Source of the DNA: Chloroflexota bacterium
GTDB taxonomy: Bacteria; Chloroflexota; Limnocylindria; Limnocylindrales; CSP1-4
Direction of reading: 5' to 3'
DNA: 13,769 nt
Assembly (NCBI GenBank): GCA_021789355.1
Contig: JAJYJR010000082.1
Location: 1 to 13,769, forward strand
Part shown: positions 1 to 7,531 of the stretch, piece by piece
Layout: each line of letters starts with the position of its first letter
Numbering within the stretch: position 1 is the stretch's first letter
The notes under the pieces: generated by a model
Databases searched by the model: none
Seen by the model: the letters and a program-made list of their open reading frames with translations, nothing else
Told to the model about the DNA's origin: nothing
Program-made: the position numbers and the translations under genes

Positions 1-31
1 GGGCAACCAGCAGAAGGTCCAGTACCTCTGA
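1..31 (+). pseudogene. 5' part of interrupted ABC-transporter ATPase gene (C-terminal end of the fragment)
   Basis: Reading from position 2, the codons give G-N-Q-Q-K-V-Q, then Y-L and a TGA stop at 29-31. GNQQKVQ is the tail of the ABC signature motif (usual form LSKGNQQKVQ) of YhaQ/NatA-type exporter ATPases. The codons up to Q (20-22) are host sequence. Y-L-stop is contributed by the inserted element. The protein would therefore end before Walker B, the D-loop and the H-loop and should be inactive. The rest of the gene resumes in register at 12525. Most of the 5' half lies outside the window, so Walker A cannot be checked. I am confident in the assignment because both halves join into one canonical motif. 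Confidence 0.85.
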
Positions 32-44
32 TAGGTTGGCAACC
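8..44. other. attL: attL: left attachment junction of a serine-integrase element
   Basis: Host sequence of the ATPase gene passes into element sequence around the CA dinucleotide at 20-21, inside CCAGT (19-23). On the element side comes GTAC (22-25), a 6-bp spacer and then TAGGTTGGCAAC (32-43). This is the exact inverted copy, at the same distance from the core, of GTTGCCAACCTA at 12503-12514. The arm contains the palindrome GGTTGGCAACC (34-44), a plausible recognition motif for the recombinase DNA-binding domain. CCAGT recurs at 12524-12528. The exact dinucleotide exchanged is inferred from the symmetry centre. Confidence 0.85.
37..42 (-). promoter_or_regulatory. -35 half of a promoter split between the element ends
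   Basis: On the minus strand this reads TTGCCA (5 of 6 to TTGACA), pointing out of the left end. In the integrated state the hexamer 18 bp further on is ACCTTC (host sequence), which is not a -10 box. After circularisation, the hexamer 18 bp downstream becomes TACAAT, from 12518-12523 at the right end, which matches 5 of 6 of TATAAT. The paired promoter would point at the integrase. It is a sequence match only, with no expression evidence. Confidence 0.45.
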
Positions 45-88
45 GGGCAACGTGGCTCGGGTTCTGGGCGCGCTCGGAGTGGACTCTC

Positions 89-1903
89 TCACGGCTTCGC
101 TGACAGCACCACTCCCGCCAGCGGGCCGAGTTCCACCTTTGTCTCAGCGCCCTCGCCCCATGCGCGACAGATCCGATCGGTGGCCATGACCTGACGTTCG
201 AGGCGGACTGGTAGGCCAACACGGCGCGGCTCGGATGCGAGGTTGAGCAGCACCGTCAGCGTCCTGCCGTCCTGCCGCCGTTCGTAGGCCAGAACGTCTG
301 GGCTTTCCGTCAGCGAGTGCCAGGTTCCGTACCGCAGCGCCGGCTCCCTTTGCCGGAGCTCGATGAGAGCTCGGTAGAAGCGAAGGAGTAAGCGGTTCTG
401 GCGTGCGCCCCACAGCATCGGCCGCCGCGCCTCCGCATGGTGTGCCCGCCCATCGCGGAAGACGCTCTGCCGCTGCGAGAGCCCGACCTCAGTGCCGTAG
501 TAGATGATCGGTGGACCTGTGAGCGTGAACTGGCAGAGCGCGGCCGCCCTCAGCCGTGCCACGTCCCCACCCGCTGCCCAGAGGAAGCGATCCATGTCGT
601 GGTTGTCGAGGAACGAGGGCCGCGAGAACGACGCCGGGAAATACTCCTCGTGCCGCGCGATGAAGGACGCCAGGTCGAAGGCGTCCCAGCGCCCTGTGGC
701 GAACGTCGCCCGCAGCGCCTCTGACAACCCGAAATCGAGGCAGCCATCCAGCACTCCGGCGAAGCTCAGCTGGACGGCCGGGCTTTCGACCACCTCACCG
801 AAGGTCCAGCAGTGGGGCTTGGCTGCGCGGGTCTCACGGCGGAACTTGGCCCAGAAGTCGGGCGTGGGACCCACCGCATAGTCGACCCGGTAGCCGTCGG
901 CGCCCAGCTCGAGCCAGCGCACGGCGGCGTCGAGGAGGTGCCGACGCAGTGATGGCTCGCGCAGGTTCAGCTTCGGGAGCCCCCGTGAGCTGAAGAAGGT
1001 GGCGTATTCGTCGGGCCAGCGCGCGAAGTCGTACCAGGCCACATACGGGCTCGCCGGATCGTGCAGGGCAGCCTGAAAGGTGGGGTGCAGCGCCGACCAG
1101 TGGTTCGGCACGAAGTCGAGGAGGACCCACATCCGCCGTGCGTGGGCCTCCGCGGCGAGCGCGACGAAGTCGTCCACGGTGCCGAGCCTGGGCTCGATCG
1201 CAAAGTAGTCGGTAGCGTCGTAGCCGTGGTACGAAGGGCTGGGGAAGATCGGGCTGAGGTAGAGCGTATTCACGCCGAGCGCACGCAGGTAGTCGAGCTT
1301 CTCTCGTAGGCCGTTGAGGGTGCCACCGAAGAAGCCGCTGAGGTCCTCCGGCTCCTGCCACGGACGACCCTCGCCCGGGAAGAAGCGATCGACGAAGACG
1401 TGGTAGATCACCGCGTCGCGCGACCAGAGAGGCGGGCTGTAGTCGTCGATCAGGATCGCGTAGCTCGCACCGCCGTCAGCTGCGACCTCGCCTGTGGGAC
1501 CCTCGGCGGTGAGCCGGTACCGGACGACCGTGCCTTCCGGCTGGCCGGGGAGCGTCGCCGCGAAGGTGCGCACGTAGCCCCAGGTGAGGGTGTCCCACAC
1601 GACGCCGGTCGGAGCCATCGGGATGACCTGGCTCTGCTCGCTCGACCCATGCGCGCCAGCCGGCAGGCTGCCGTCGGTCGTCCAGTACACGAAGGCCCGT
1701 TCTGCATGGTGGGCCGGTCCCACGCTGAGATAGAGCGTGATCTTCTCGCCCGGCCGTGGGTCGCGTGGCGTCCGCGCCTGACGATGGGTGACGCCTGCGC
1801 GGTCTTCCTGAATGCTGGCGACCCGTCCCTCCTGGCTCGCGAGGGCGCCGAAGATCGGTTCGGGACCGACGCGCTCGCCGGGCGACTCGCGCTCGGGGTT
1901 CAT
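89..1903 (-). CDS. Cytoplasmic GH13 cyclomaltodextrinase / neopullulanase-type enzyme
   Basis: A 604-residue glycoside hydrolase family 13 enzyme that should hydrolyse cyclodextrins, maltodextrins or pullulan inside the cell; no signal peptide is seen. The N-terminal ~50 residues are polar, and residues about 50-155 look like a beta-sandwich domain. The catalytic barrel follows, with region I DFVPNH (263-268), region II GYRVDYAVG with nucleophile Asp341, acid/base Glu370 in FGEVVES, and FLDNHD (431-436) with Asp436. LPKLN (309-313) resembles the MPKLN signature of the neopullulanase/cyclomaltodextrinase subgroup. A C-terminal beta domain ends the protein. The ATG at 1903 overlaps the malG stop as ATGA, which fixes this start over longer upstream options. 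It is the last gene of the operon, its stop lying about 65 bp from attL. Exact substrate preference cannot be read from sequence. Confidence 0.85.
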   Translation of the reverse strand: MNPERESPGERVGPEPIFGALASQEGRVASIQEDRAGVTHRQARTPRDPRPGEKITLYLSVGPAHHAERAFVYWTTDGSLPAGAHGSSEQSQVIPMAPTGVVWDTLTWGYVRTFAATLPGQPEGTVVRYRLTAEGPTGEVAADGGASYAILIDDYSPPLWSRDAVIYHVFVDRFFPGEGRPWQEPEDLSGFFGGTLNGLREKLDYLRALGVNTLYLSPIFPSPSYHGYDATDYFAIEPRLGTVDDFVALAAEAHARRMWVLLDFVPNHWSALHPTFQAALHDPASPYVAWYDFARWPDEYATFFSSRGLPKLNLREPSLRRHLLDAAVRWLELGADGYRVDYAVGPTPDFWAKFRRETRAAKPHCWTFGEVVESPAVQLSFAGVLDGCLDFGLSEALRATFATGRWDAFDLASFIARHEEYFPASFSRPSFLDNHDMDRFLWAAGGDVARLRAAALCQFTLTGPPIIYYGTEVGLSQRQSVFRDGRAHHAEARRPMLWGARQNRLLLRFYRALIELRQREPALRYGTWHSLTESPDVLAYERRQDGRTLTVLLNLASEPRRVGLPVRLERQVMATDRICRAWGEGAETKVELGPLAGVVLSAKP

Positions 1904-2769
1904 CCGCGCAGCGCGCCTCTGGTCAGCCCGGAGACGAGATAGCGCTGCATGAAGAGGAAGATGACGAGGAGAGGCACCGACCCCACGAGCGCCGCTGCTG
2001 CGAACTGCGTCCAGTGCAAGGCGAACTCGTTGTAGATGAAGCCGCGCAGGCCGAGGGGCAGCGTGTAGAGGTCGGTCGAGCTGAGGATCAGGCTGCTCAG
2101 GATGTATTCGCTGTAGAGGCCGATGAAGCTGAGCAGGAACGCGACGGCCAGCATCGGGCGGGCCAGCGGTAGCAGGATGCGTCGCAACGCTTGGAACTCC
2201 GTCGCCCCATCGACGTAGGCTGCCTCCTCCAGCTCGTGCGGGATGTTGTCGAGGTAGCCCTTGAACACCCAGGTGATGAACGCCGTGCTGCCCCCGGCGA
2301 GCACGAGGACCAAGCCGGCGAATGTATTGAGCAGCCCCAGGTGCAGGAGGATGTAGTAGTAGGCGGGGAGCGCCACCGACACAGGGAACATCTGGACGAC
2401 CAGCATCGCCATCAGGCCGTGCCGGCGGCCCGTGAAGCGCAGGCGGCTGAACGCGAAGGCGGCGAGCGCGGCGATGACCGTGGCGATCGCGGCGCCGGAG
2501 AGGCACACGATCAGGCTGTTGCGCACCCAGAGCAGAAAGTCGGTCTGGCGCAAGAGCGCAACGTAGTTGTCAAGGGTGATGGAACTCGGAATGAGCGGCG
2601 AGCCGAAGAACGAGTTCTGCGCCTGCAGGGAGGCCTCGATCACCCAGTAGCCCGGCGCGAGCGAGACGAGGATGATCGCGATGATCAACACGCGCTTTGC
2701 GCTGCGCTCGGCGATCCGGCGCCAATTCCGGCGGCGCGGCGCATGCGTGAGGGTGACGTTTCCCGCCAT
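1900..2769 (-). CDS. malG: Maltodextrin/cyclodextrin ABC transporter permease, MalG-like
   Basis: A 289-residue inner-membrane permease of the MalG/CUT1 family. A basic N-terminus (HAPRRRNWRR) precedes the first membrane segment (VLIIAIILVSLAPGYWVIEA), and about six hydrophobic segments are seen in all. The cytoplasmic EAA loop reads ELEEAAYVDGATEFQALRRI followed by LLPLARPML; this is the docking site for the ATPase. The start ATG overlaps the malF stop by one base (TGATG), so the two permeases are probably translationally coupled. An open frame continues upstream through malF, but only this start fits the family length. It pairs with the MalF-like subunit, and no ATPase partner is encoded nearby. 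Confidence 0.9.
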   Translation of the reverse strand: MAGNVTLTHAPRRRNWRRIAERSAKRVLIIAIILVSLAPGYWVIEASLQAQNSFFGSPLIPSSITLDNYVALLRQTDFLLWVRNSLIVCLSGAAIATVIAALAAFAFSRLRFTGRRHGLMAMLVVQMFPVSVALPAYYYILLHLGLLNTFAGLVLVLAGGSTAFITWVFKGYLDNIPHELEEAAYVDGATEFQALRRILLPLARPMLAVAFLLSFIGLYSEYILSSLILSSTDLYTLPLGLRGFIYNEFALHWTQFAAAALVGSVPLLVIFLFMQRYLVSGLTRGALRG

Positions 2770-3728
2770 CAGGTCAGCTCCTCGAAGGCGTGACTCATGC
2801 GCATCTGCCACAGACTGATCGCCCCGACGATCACGAAGATAATCACCGCGTATCCCGCCGCGAGGCCGAAGCGCTGGTACGTGAGGGTCAGTGAATACGT
2901 GTAGCTGGCCAGAATGTCGGTGGCCCCGGCGATCGAAGAGGTCGACGTGGAGGGTCCACCGGCGGTCAACAGGTAGATGATGTTGAAGTTGTTGAACTGG
3001 AAGGCGAAGTTCGTGATGAGGAGCGGGATCGCCATCTCCCGGAGCACCGGCAGCGTGACGTACTGAAAGCGGGCGAACCTGCCCGCCCCGTCGATGAGTG
3101 CCGCATCGATCAGCTCGTCGGGCACCGCCTGGAGCGCACCCAGACAGACAGTCATCATGAACGGGAACGTGGCCCACACGTTCACCATGACGACCGCGAC
3201 CTTGGCCCAGAAGGGGTCGCTCAGCCAGGGGATGGTGGGCAGGCCCATGCTCTGAAGCGCCAAGTTGAAGTAGCCGAAGTCAGGGTTGAGGATCCCGCTC
3301 CAGGCGAGGATGGTGATCGTCCCGGGCACCGCCCAGGGCACCATGAGAAGCGTGCGGTAGACGCTCCGCTCAGGCAGCGAGCGGTCGTTCAAAAGGAGCG
3401 CGAGCACGAGCCCGACGAGGAAGCTCAGACCAGTGCTCAGGATCGCGAAGAGGACGGTCCACTCGCCTACCATGAGGAAGGTTTGATAGTCCAGCCCGCC
3501 CAGGATCGAGGCGTAGTTCGCCAGGCCGATGAGGCTGAACGACTGGAAGTGGGCGAGGCTGTAGTTGGTGAGCGAGATGTAGAGCGTGTACACGACCGGG
3601 ATGAGGGTCGCGAACGTCATGAAGAAGATGGCGGGCAGGAGATAGGCATAAGGTTGAAGGTTGCGGCGGAGCGTCGGACGCGTCCGCACCGCCGCAACCC
3701 CAACCTCGTCGATGGCGACCCGGGACAT
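2769..3728 (-). CDS. malF: Maltodextrin/cyclodextrin ABC transporter permease, MalF-like
   Basis: A 319-residue inner-membrane permease of the CUT1 sugar-transporter family. The first membrane segment (YLLPAIFFMTFATLIPVVYTL) is preceded by a basic stretch. Further hydrophobic helices follow, and the EAA loop reads ELIDAALIDGAGRFARFQYV followed by TLPVL near residues 215-240. The protein lacks the large periplasmic P2 insertion of Escherichia coli MalF and has the short form typical of Gram-positive and Chloroflexota transporters. It starts 51 bp after the malE stop, across a predicted intercistronic hairpin, and overlaps malG by one base. No strong ribosome binding site is visible before this ATG. 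Confidence 0.9.
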   Translation of the reverse strand: MSRVAIDEVGVAAVRTRPTLRRNLQPYAYLLPAIFFMTFATLIPVVYTLYISLTNYSLAHFQSFSLIGLANYASILGGLDYQTFLMVGEWTVLFAILSTGLSFLVGLVLALLLNDRSLPERSVYRTLLMVPWAVPGTITILAWSGILNPDFGYFNLALQSMGLPTIPWLSDPFWAKVAVVMVNVWATFPFMMTVCLGALQAVPDELIDAALIDGAGRFARFQYVTLPVLREMAIPLLITNFAFQFNNFNIIYLLTAGGPSTSTSSIAGATDILASYTYSLTLTYQRFGLAAGYAVIIFVIVGAISLWQMRMSHAFEELT

Positions 3729-3750
3729 CGACGAGCGCTGGTCAGTGGGT

Positions 3751-3767
3751 CTGCGCAGCGCGCGCAG
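3751..3767 (-). promoter_or_regulatory. Intercistronic hairpin between malE and malF
   Basis: CTGCGC-AGCGC-GCGCAG forms a 6-bp all-GC/AT-capped stem with a 5-nt loop in the 51-bp gap after the malE stop. No U-tract follows, so it is not a canonical terminator. Structures at this position in maltose operons protect the 3' end of the binding-protein message and lower permease expression. That role here is inferred from position. Confidence 0.4.
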
Positions 3768-3779
3768 CTGTGAGCATCG

Positions 3780-5126
3780 TCACCCGCCCAGCGCCGCGAT
3801 CGCCTGCTTGATCTTCTGCTCGGCGCCGGCGGCGACCGCCTGCGGCGTGGCGCGCCCGTTCACCAGGAGCTGGAGCTCCGCCGCCATCGGCGTCCAGACC
3901 GTGCTCATGGCCGGCACGTTCGGCATCGGGACACCCACACTGGCGGAATGGATCACTGCCTGCGCAACGGGATCGCTGGCCACCGGATTTGCCTGCGCCA
4001 GAGCCTTCAGCACCGGCACCCGACCGGACGCGGCGTACAGCGGCGCCTCCGCGTTCTGGCTGAGGTACTTGACGAGATCCCAGGCGGCCGCCTGGTTCGG
4101 CGACTTGGCGCTGACGTAGAGACCCTGGATGCCCACGAAGGGGACCATCGGCTGGGAGCTCGTGAGGTTGGGCAGCGGCGCCACCCCGAAGTCGATGCCC
4201 TTCGACTTGAAGCCTGCGACGGCCCAGGGTCCGTCGATGATCATCGCCGCCTTGCCGTTACTGAACTCGCCCTCCATGATGTCGGTCGTGGTGGCGGGCG
4301 GGACGAGCTTCTCGGTCTGAGTCAGGCCCTGGATGAACGAGAGGCCCTGGATCGAGCCTGCACTGGTCAGGCCCAGCTGCGAGGGGTCATAGCCCGCGGG
4401 GGTGAGTTTGAAGAGGTAGCCGCCGAAGCCCGCGATGAACGCGTAGTCGTAGTAGAAGTTGGTGGTATCCCACAGGAAGCCGTACTGGCCGCCGTGGGTG
4501 AGCGACTGCGCCTGGGTCTTCAGCGCGTCCCAGGTCGTGGGGGGCGTGGAGACGAGCTTCTTGTTGTAGAAGAGGAAGTACGACTCCTCGGCGAAGGGCA
4601 GCCCGTAGAGGGCGCCCTTGTAGGTGAGCGCCGTGAGGGAGACCGGGTTGTACCCGGCCTGCTCATCCGCCGTCAGTAGACCCGACGGTACGGGCGCGAG
4701 CAGCCCGGCGGCCACGAGGCCGCCTTCCTGGTCCTGCGGCTGCATGATGATGTCCGGGCCTTGGCCGCTCGGCGCGGCGAGCTTGAACTTGTCGACCGCG
4801 TTTGCGATCTGTCCCGGATCGACGACCTTGTTGCCGGTCTTGGCCGCCCAATCGTTGGCGACCTTGACAAGCGCATCGCGCTCAGGGCTCGGGGCTGGCG
4901 GGAAGAAATCCCAGATGGTGATCGTCACTCCGCTCGGCACGGCGCCTGACGGCGCTGCGCTCACCGGTGCCACGCTCGCAGGCGCGACAGCGCTTGCCGG
5001 GGCGGTGGTGGCGCTGGGAGTCGCGCTCTTCGGCGCGACGGGCGTGGCCGTCGCGCCGCTGCTGCACGCTGCTACGATAAGCAGGGTCCCCGCCCCCAGG
5101 GCAAGGAACCGTCTCATGGGTTGCAT
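3780..5126 (-). CDS. malE: Extracellular maltodextrin/cyclodextrin-binding lipoprotein, MalE-like
   Basis: A 448-residue solute-binding protein for the MalFG transporter. It begins MQPMRRFLALGAGTLLIVAAC: a short basic n-region, a hydrophobic core and a lipobox (VAAC) with Cys21 as the lipidation site. The mature protein would thus be anchored to the outer face of the membrane. Residues 22-66 are a low-complexity Ala/Pro/Ser/Thr/Val tether. The family 1 binding fold follows, beginning VTITIWDFFPP and including GLPFAEESYFLFYNKKL, EGEFSNGKAAMIIDGPWAV and a C-terminal WTPMAAELQLLVNG helix. The ATG at 5126 has a GAGGAGG box 11 bases upstream; a longer in-frame start at 5201 would bury the lipoprotein signal and is rejected. 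The neighbouring CGTase and cyclomaltodextrinase suggest cyclodextrins or maltodextrins as ligands. Confidence 0.9.
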   Translation of the reverse strand: MQPMRRFLALGAGTLLIVAACSSGATATPVAPKSATPSATTAPASAVAPASVAPVSAAPSGAVPSGVTITIWDFFPPAPSPERDALVKVANDWAAKTGNKVVDPGQIANAVDKFKLAAPSGQGPDIIMQPQDQEGGLVAAGLLAPVPSGLLTADEQAGYNPVSLTALTYKGALYGLPFAEESYFLFYNKKLVSTPPTTWDALKTQAQSLTHGGQYGFLWDTTNFYYDYAFIAGFGGYLFKLTPAGYDPSQLGLTSAGSIQGLSFIQGLTQTEKLVPPATTTDIMEGEFSNGKAAMIIDGPWAVAGFKSKGIDFGVAPLPNLTSSQPMVPFVGIQGLYVSAKSPNQAAAWDLVKYLSQNAEAPLYAASGRVPVLKALAQANPVASDPVAQAVIHSASVGVPMPNVPAMSTVWTPMAAELQLLVNGRATPQAVAAGAEQKIKQAIAALGG

Positions 5127-5137
5127 AGTTCGATGTG

Positions 5138-5144
5138 CCTCCTC
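5138..5144 (-). promoter_or_regulatory. Strong ribosome binding site of malE
   Basis: GAGGAGG on the minus strand lies 11 bases before the malE ATG at 5126. It decides the start of the lipoprotein and is the strongest Shine-Dalgarno match in the operon, consistent with high expression of the binding protein. Confidence 0.7.
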
Positions 5145-5188
5145 GATGCAAGTGATCAGGGCTATCGGCGTGATCGTTCCAACGTCCC

Positions 5189-7348
5189 TCAGTACTGCCA
5201 ACTCACCTCCACGGAACCGTCCCCGCTGCTCGGACTGGTATAGGTGTGGTTGGACCCGTTCTCCCAGATGACGTTCCCGTTCGACTGGATGTCGATGAAC
5301 TTGAACTGGAGGTTCGTGTTCGCCGGCACGCTCGCCATGCCGAACCAGGTCGGGTTGTTGGGATCGAGCAGCCGGCCAACAGCCACTGAGGCGTTCGTAC
5401 TCCAGTTGCCGAGTTCGGGCACGTTGCCCGTCAGATAGATCTCGTCGCCAGGGTTGGTCGGATAGGCGTTGTCGACCTGGAAGGTCACCGCCACCTGGGG
5501 TCCAGACAGGACGTTGTACTGGATCGAGTTACTCGTTCCACCACCCGTCGTGACGGCTACCTGGTTGGTTCCTGCCGGGGCACCCGAGGGCACCTGGAAG
5601 TCAACCTCGGTGTTCGACCAGAAGACGATCGTGGCGTTGGCGCCGCCCACGCTCACCGAGCCCTGGGAGCTCCCGAAGCCCTGTCCGGTGACCGCGACCA
5701 CGTTGCCCGCGCGGCCCATCACCGGGTCGACGTTGCCCACCTCTGGGCTGCCTGGCGTGGGCGCTACGTACGACCAGACGGCGGCCTGATTGGGCCCCAG
5801 GGTGAAGGCCGTCACCGGGTTGTTCCCGCCGCTGCCACTCGAGACCGTGATCGAGCCACCGCCGAGCAGGCCACCCAGAACGTCGGAATACGTGCCCGCC
5901 GGAAGCGCCGCGTACAGGCCCGTGATGTTGTAGCCCGCCGTGGTGCTCTTGTTGATCGCGGTCAGCACGACGTAGTTGAAGAACTTGCGTTCAAAGATGT
6001 ACACGTCGCTGTTCAGCCAGCGCTGCTGCGGTACGCCGTAGCGCAGCGCCGGGTTCGTGGCCCGCAGCTGACTGAGCTTCTGGATGATCTGGTAGTCGCG
6101 GGTCGACTCGCTCCAGCTCGACATCATCGGGCGGTTGTATGGGTCCGCGCCGCCGCTAGTGTCGTTGTGGAGGTACTGCTCGTCGCCGTAGTAGATCGAC
6201 GGAATTCCGGGCGCTGTCATGGTGAAAACGGTCGCCTCGTCCAGAAGCGTCGTGTTGTTGTCAACCGAGAGGAGCCGCGGGATGTCCTGGTTGTCGACGA
6301 AGTTGACGAGCTGGTTCTGGTACGTGAAGTCGGTCTCGTCACGACTGATGGCGTTATCCAGCTCGGTCATGCTGCCGCCGCTCGCGAACACGTCGCGGAT
6401 CGCCCCGTTCAGGTCGAAGTTTTCCAACGACATCCCCGCGGTGTTCGCGAACTTCACCTCATCGGGCCAGAGCGTCGCGGAACTTCCGTCATACCACTCC
6501 CCGAAGAGAAAGACGCTCTCCTCGGCGTAGATGTGATCATCGAACGCTTTCAGCCAGCCCCCGGGGATCAACTTGACGGCATCCATGCGGATCCCATCGA
6601 CCCCGTGACTGAGCCACGTGTCGACCGCGCCCCGCAGGTACTGATCGACGAGCGAGTTCTCCTGTGCCAGATCGGCGAGGTTCGCCATGTTCTCGTACTC
6701 GACCTGGTACAGATCCTCGTAGTTGCTGATGGTGCCGTTGTGGTGGAAGTAGCCGCTAGGATCGTTGTCGTACTCGGAGACCTCGGTACCGTTCTGGTAG
6801 AGGGCACCATCCTTCGCGTAGCTCGGGTTGTTGGGATCGCATGGGTTCGTGTGGTTGGGAGCAAAGTCCATGATCACGTGGATCCCGTTCGCGTGAGCGG
6901 TCTGGACCATGTTGTCGAAATCGGTCCACGTGCCGAAGTGGGGCTCGGGCACGTAGAAGTCCATCCCCCAGTAGCCGTGATACCCGGCCTGGTTCCCGCC
7001 GTTGATCACGACCGGGACGTTGACGTTCTCGACAGGGGGAGAGATCCAGATCGCCGTGACCCCCATGTTCGCGAGGTACGGGATCTCGTCGGCGATGCCC
7101 TTCCAGTCACCGCCCCAGTAGTAGTACCAGTTTGACTTGTCTGCGCTGTAAAGGTTCGGGCTGCTGGACGGATTGTCGTTGCTCGGGTCGCCGTCGTAGA
7201 AACGATCGGTGACGATCTGATAGATCACGCCGCCCGTCATGTCGGCGGTGCTCGGCAGCGAAGCGGCGCGTACCGTCCTATATGAGGCGAATGGCAGCGG
7301 TGCCGCCATGAGCATTGAGACAACGAAGGCTATGACGAGTTTCCGCAC
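5189..7348 (-). CDS. cgt: Secreted cyclodextrin glucanotransferase-type GH13 enzyme with IPT/TIG and CBM20 domains
   Basis: A 719-residue exported starch-active enzyme with the full CGTase A-B-C-D-E layout and length. A signal peptide (MRKLVIAFVVSMLMAAPLPF..., cleavage near residue 28) precedes the barrel. The CGTase hallmarks VIYQIVTDRFYDGDPSN, GDWKGI, AIWISPPVEN, YHGYW and GYFHHNG are present, as are DFAPNH (161-166), nucleophile Asp256 (GIRMDAVK), acid/base Glu284 (FGEW) and Asp355 (FVDNQD). Domain C includes LPAGTYSDVLGGLLGG. An IPT/TIG domain spans about 534-615 and a CBM20 about 617-719, with likely starch-binding Trp668 and Trp695. Oddities: Gln354 replaces the near-invariant His of region IV, Leu260 replaces the region II His, and Ala222 sits where Bacillus enzymes have the central Tyr/Phe195. 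Product range (cyclodextrins or linear maltodextrins) is therefore uncertain. The start is GTG, with a weak ribosome binding site. Confidence 0.88.
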   Translation of the reverse strand: MRKLVIAFVVSMLMAAPLPFASYRTVRAASLPSTADMTGGVIYQIVTDRFYDGDPSNDNPSSSPNLYSADKSNWYYYWGGDWKGIADEIPYLANMGVTAIWISPPVENVNVPVVINGGNQAGYHGYWGMDFYVPEPHFGTWTDFDNMVQTAHANGIHVIMDFAPNHTNPCDPNNPSYAKDGALYQNGTEVSEYDNDPSGYFHHNGTISNYEDLYQVEYENMANLADLAQENSLVDQYLRGAVDTWLSHGVDGIRMDAVKLIPGGWLKAFDDHIYAEESVFLFGEWYDGSSATLWPDEVKFANTAGMSLENFDLNGAIRDVFASGGSMTELDNAISRDETDFTYQNQLVNFVDNQDIPRLLSVDNNTTLLDEATVFTMTAPGIPSIYYGDEQYLHNDTSGGADPYNRPMMSSWSESTRDYQIIQKLSQLRATNPALRYGVPQQRWLNSDVYIFERKFFNYVVLTAINKSTTAGYNITGLYAALPAGTYSDVLGGLLGGGSITVSSGSGGNNPVTAFTLGPNQAAVWSYVAPTPGSPEVGNVDPVMGRAGNVVAVTGQGFGSSQGSVSVGGANATIVFWSNTEVDFQVPSGAPAGTNQVAVTTGGGTSNSIQYNVLSGPQVAVTFQVDNAYPTNPGDEIYLTGNVPELGNWSTNASVAVGRLLDPNNPTWFGMASVPANTNLQFKFIDIQSNGNVIWENGSNHTYTSPSSGDGSVEVSWQY

Positions 7349-7531
7349 GACTGACTCATGCTTCTTTGCCCGTACCTGGGTTCGTTCCTACCCCAGGCGC
7401 CGAGGGACACACCGACGCCGCAGATCGCATTAGCGGCGCTCCTTGTGCTGCTCAACCCTCTAGCCAAGAGTCGCAGTCGATCTCGCTGAGATCGCGGCTG
7501 GCACGCGCCGCGTTGTCCCGTTGGAGCGCAT
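7349..7531 (-). promoter_or_regulatory. lacI-cgt intergenic region with a 17-bp palindrome (7478-7494)
   Basis: This 183-bp gap should hold the control region of the starch operon. At 7478-7494 lies CGATCTC-GCT-GAGATCG, a perfect 7-bp inverted repeat with a 3-bp centre, 38 bp past the lacI stop. It could be an operator or part of a lacI terminator; no T-run follows. A second inverted repeat (CCTGGG 7375-7380, CCCAGG 7392-7397) lies in the expected leader of cgt. I could not find a convincing -35/-10 pair. Confidence 0.35.

Noticed and set aside
437..724. Numerous open frames antisense to the listed genes throughout the window
   Set aside because: They are composition-driven shadows in GC-rich coding DNA, with Arg/Pro/Ala-rich products, no ribosome sites and no recognisable domains.
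1904..2506. Upstream in-frame extension of the terminal GH13 gene
   Set aside because: It runs through malG on the same strand in another frame, has no family similarity, and the ATGA overlap at 1903 gives a family-sized protein.
2770..3177. Upstream extension of malG
   Set aside because: It overlaps malF coding sequence; the ATG at 2769 with the TGATG overlap gives the normal MalG length and N-terminus.
5127..5201. Longer malE start giving 25 extra residues
   Set aside because: It would place polar sequence before a clear lipoprotein signal, while the ATG at 5126 has a strong GAGGAGG box.
7375..7397. CCTGGG/CCCAGG stem as a riboswitch or attenuator in the cgt leader
   Set aside because: Only a 6-bp stem with an 11-nt loop, no terminator or conserved aptamer features; noted only within the intergenic entry.
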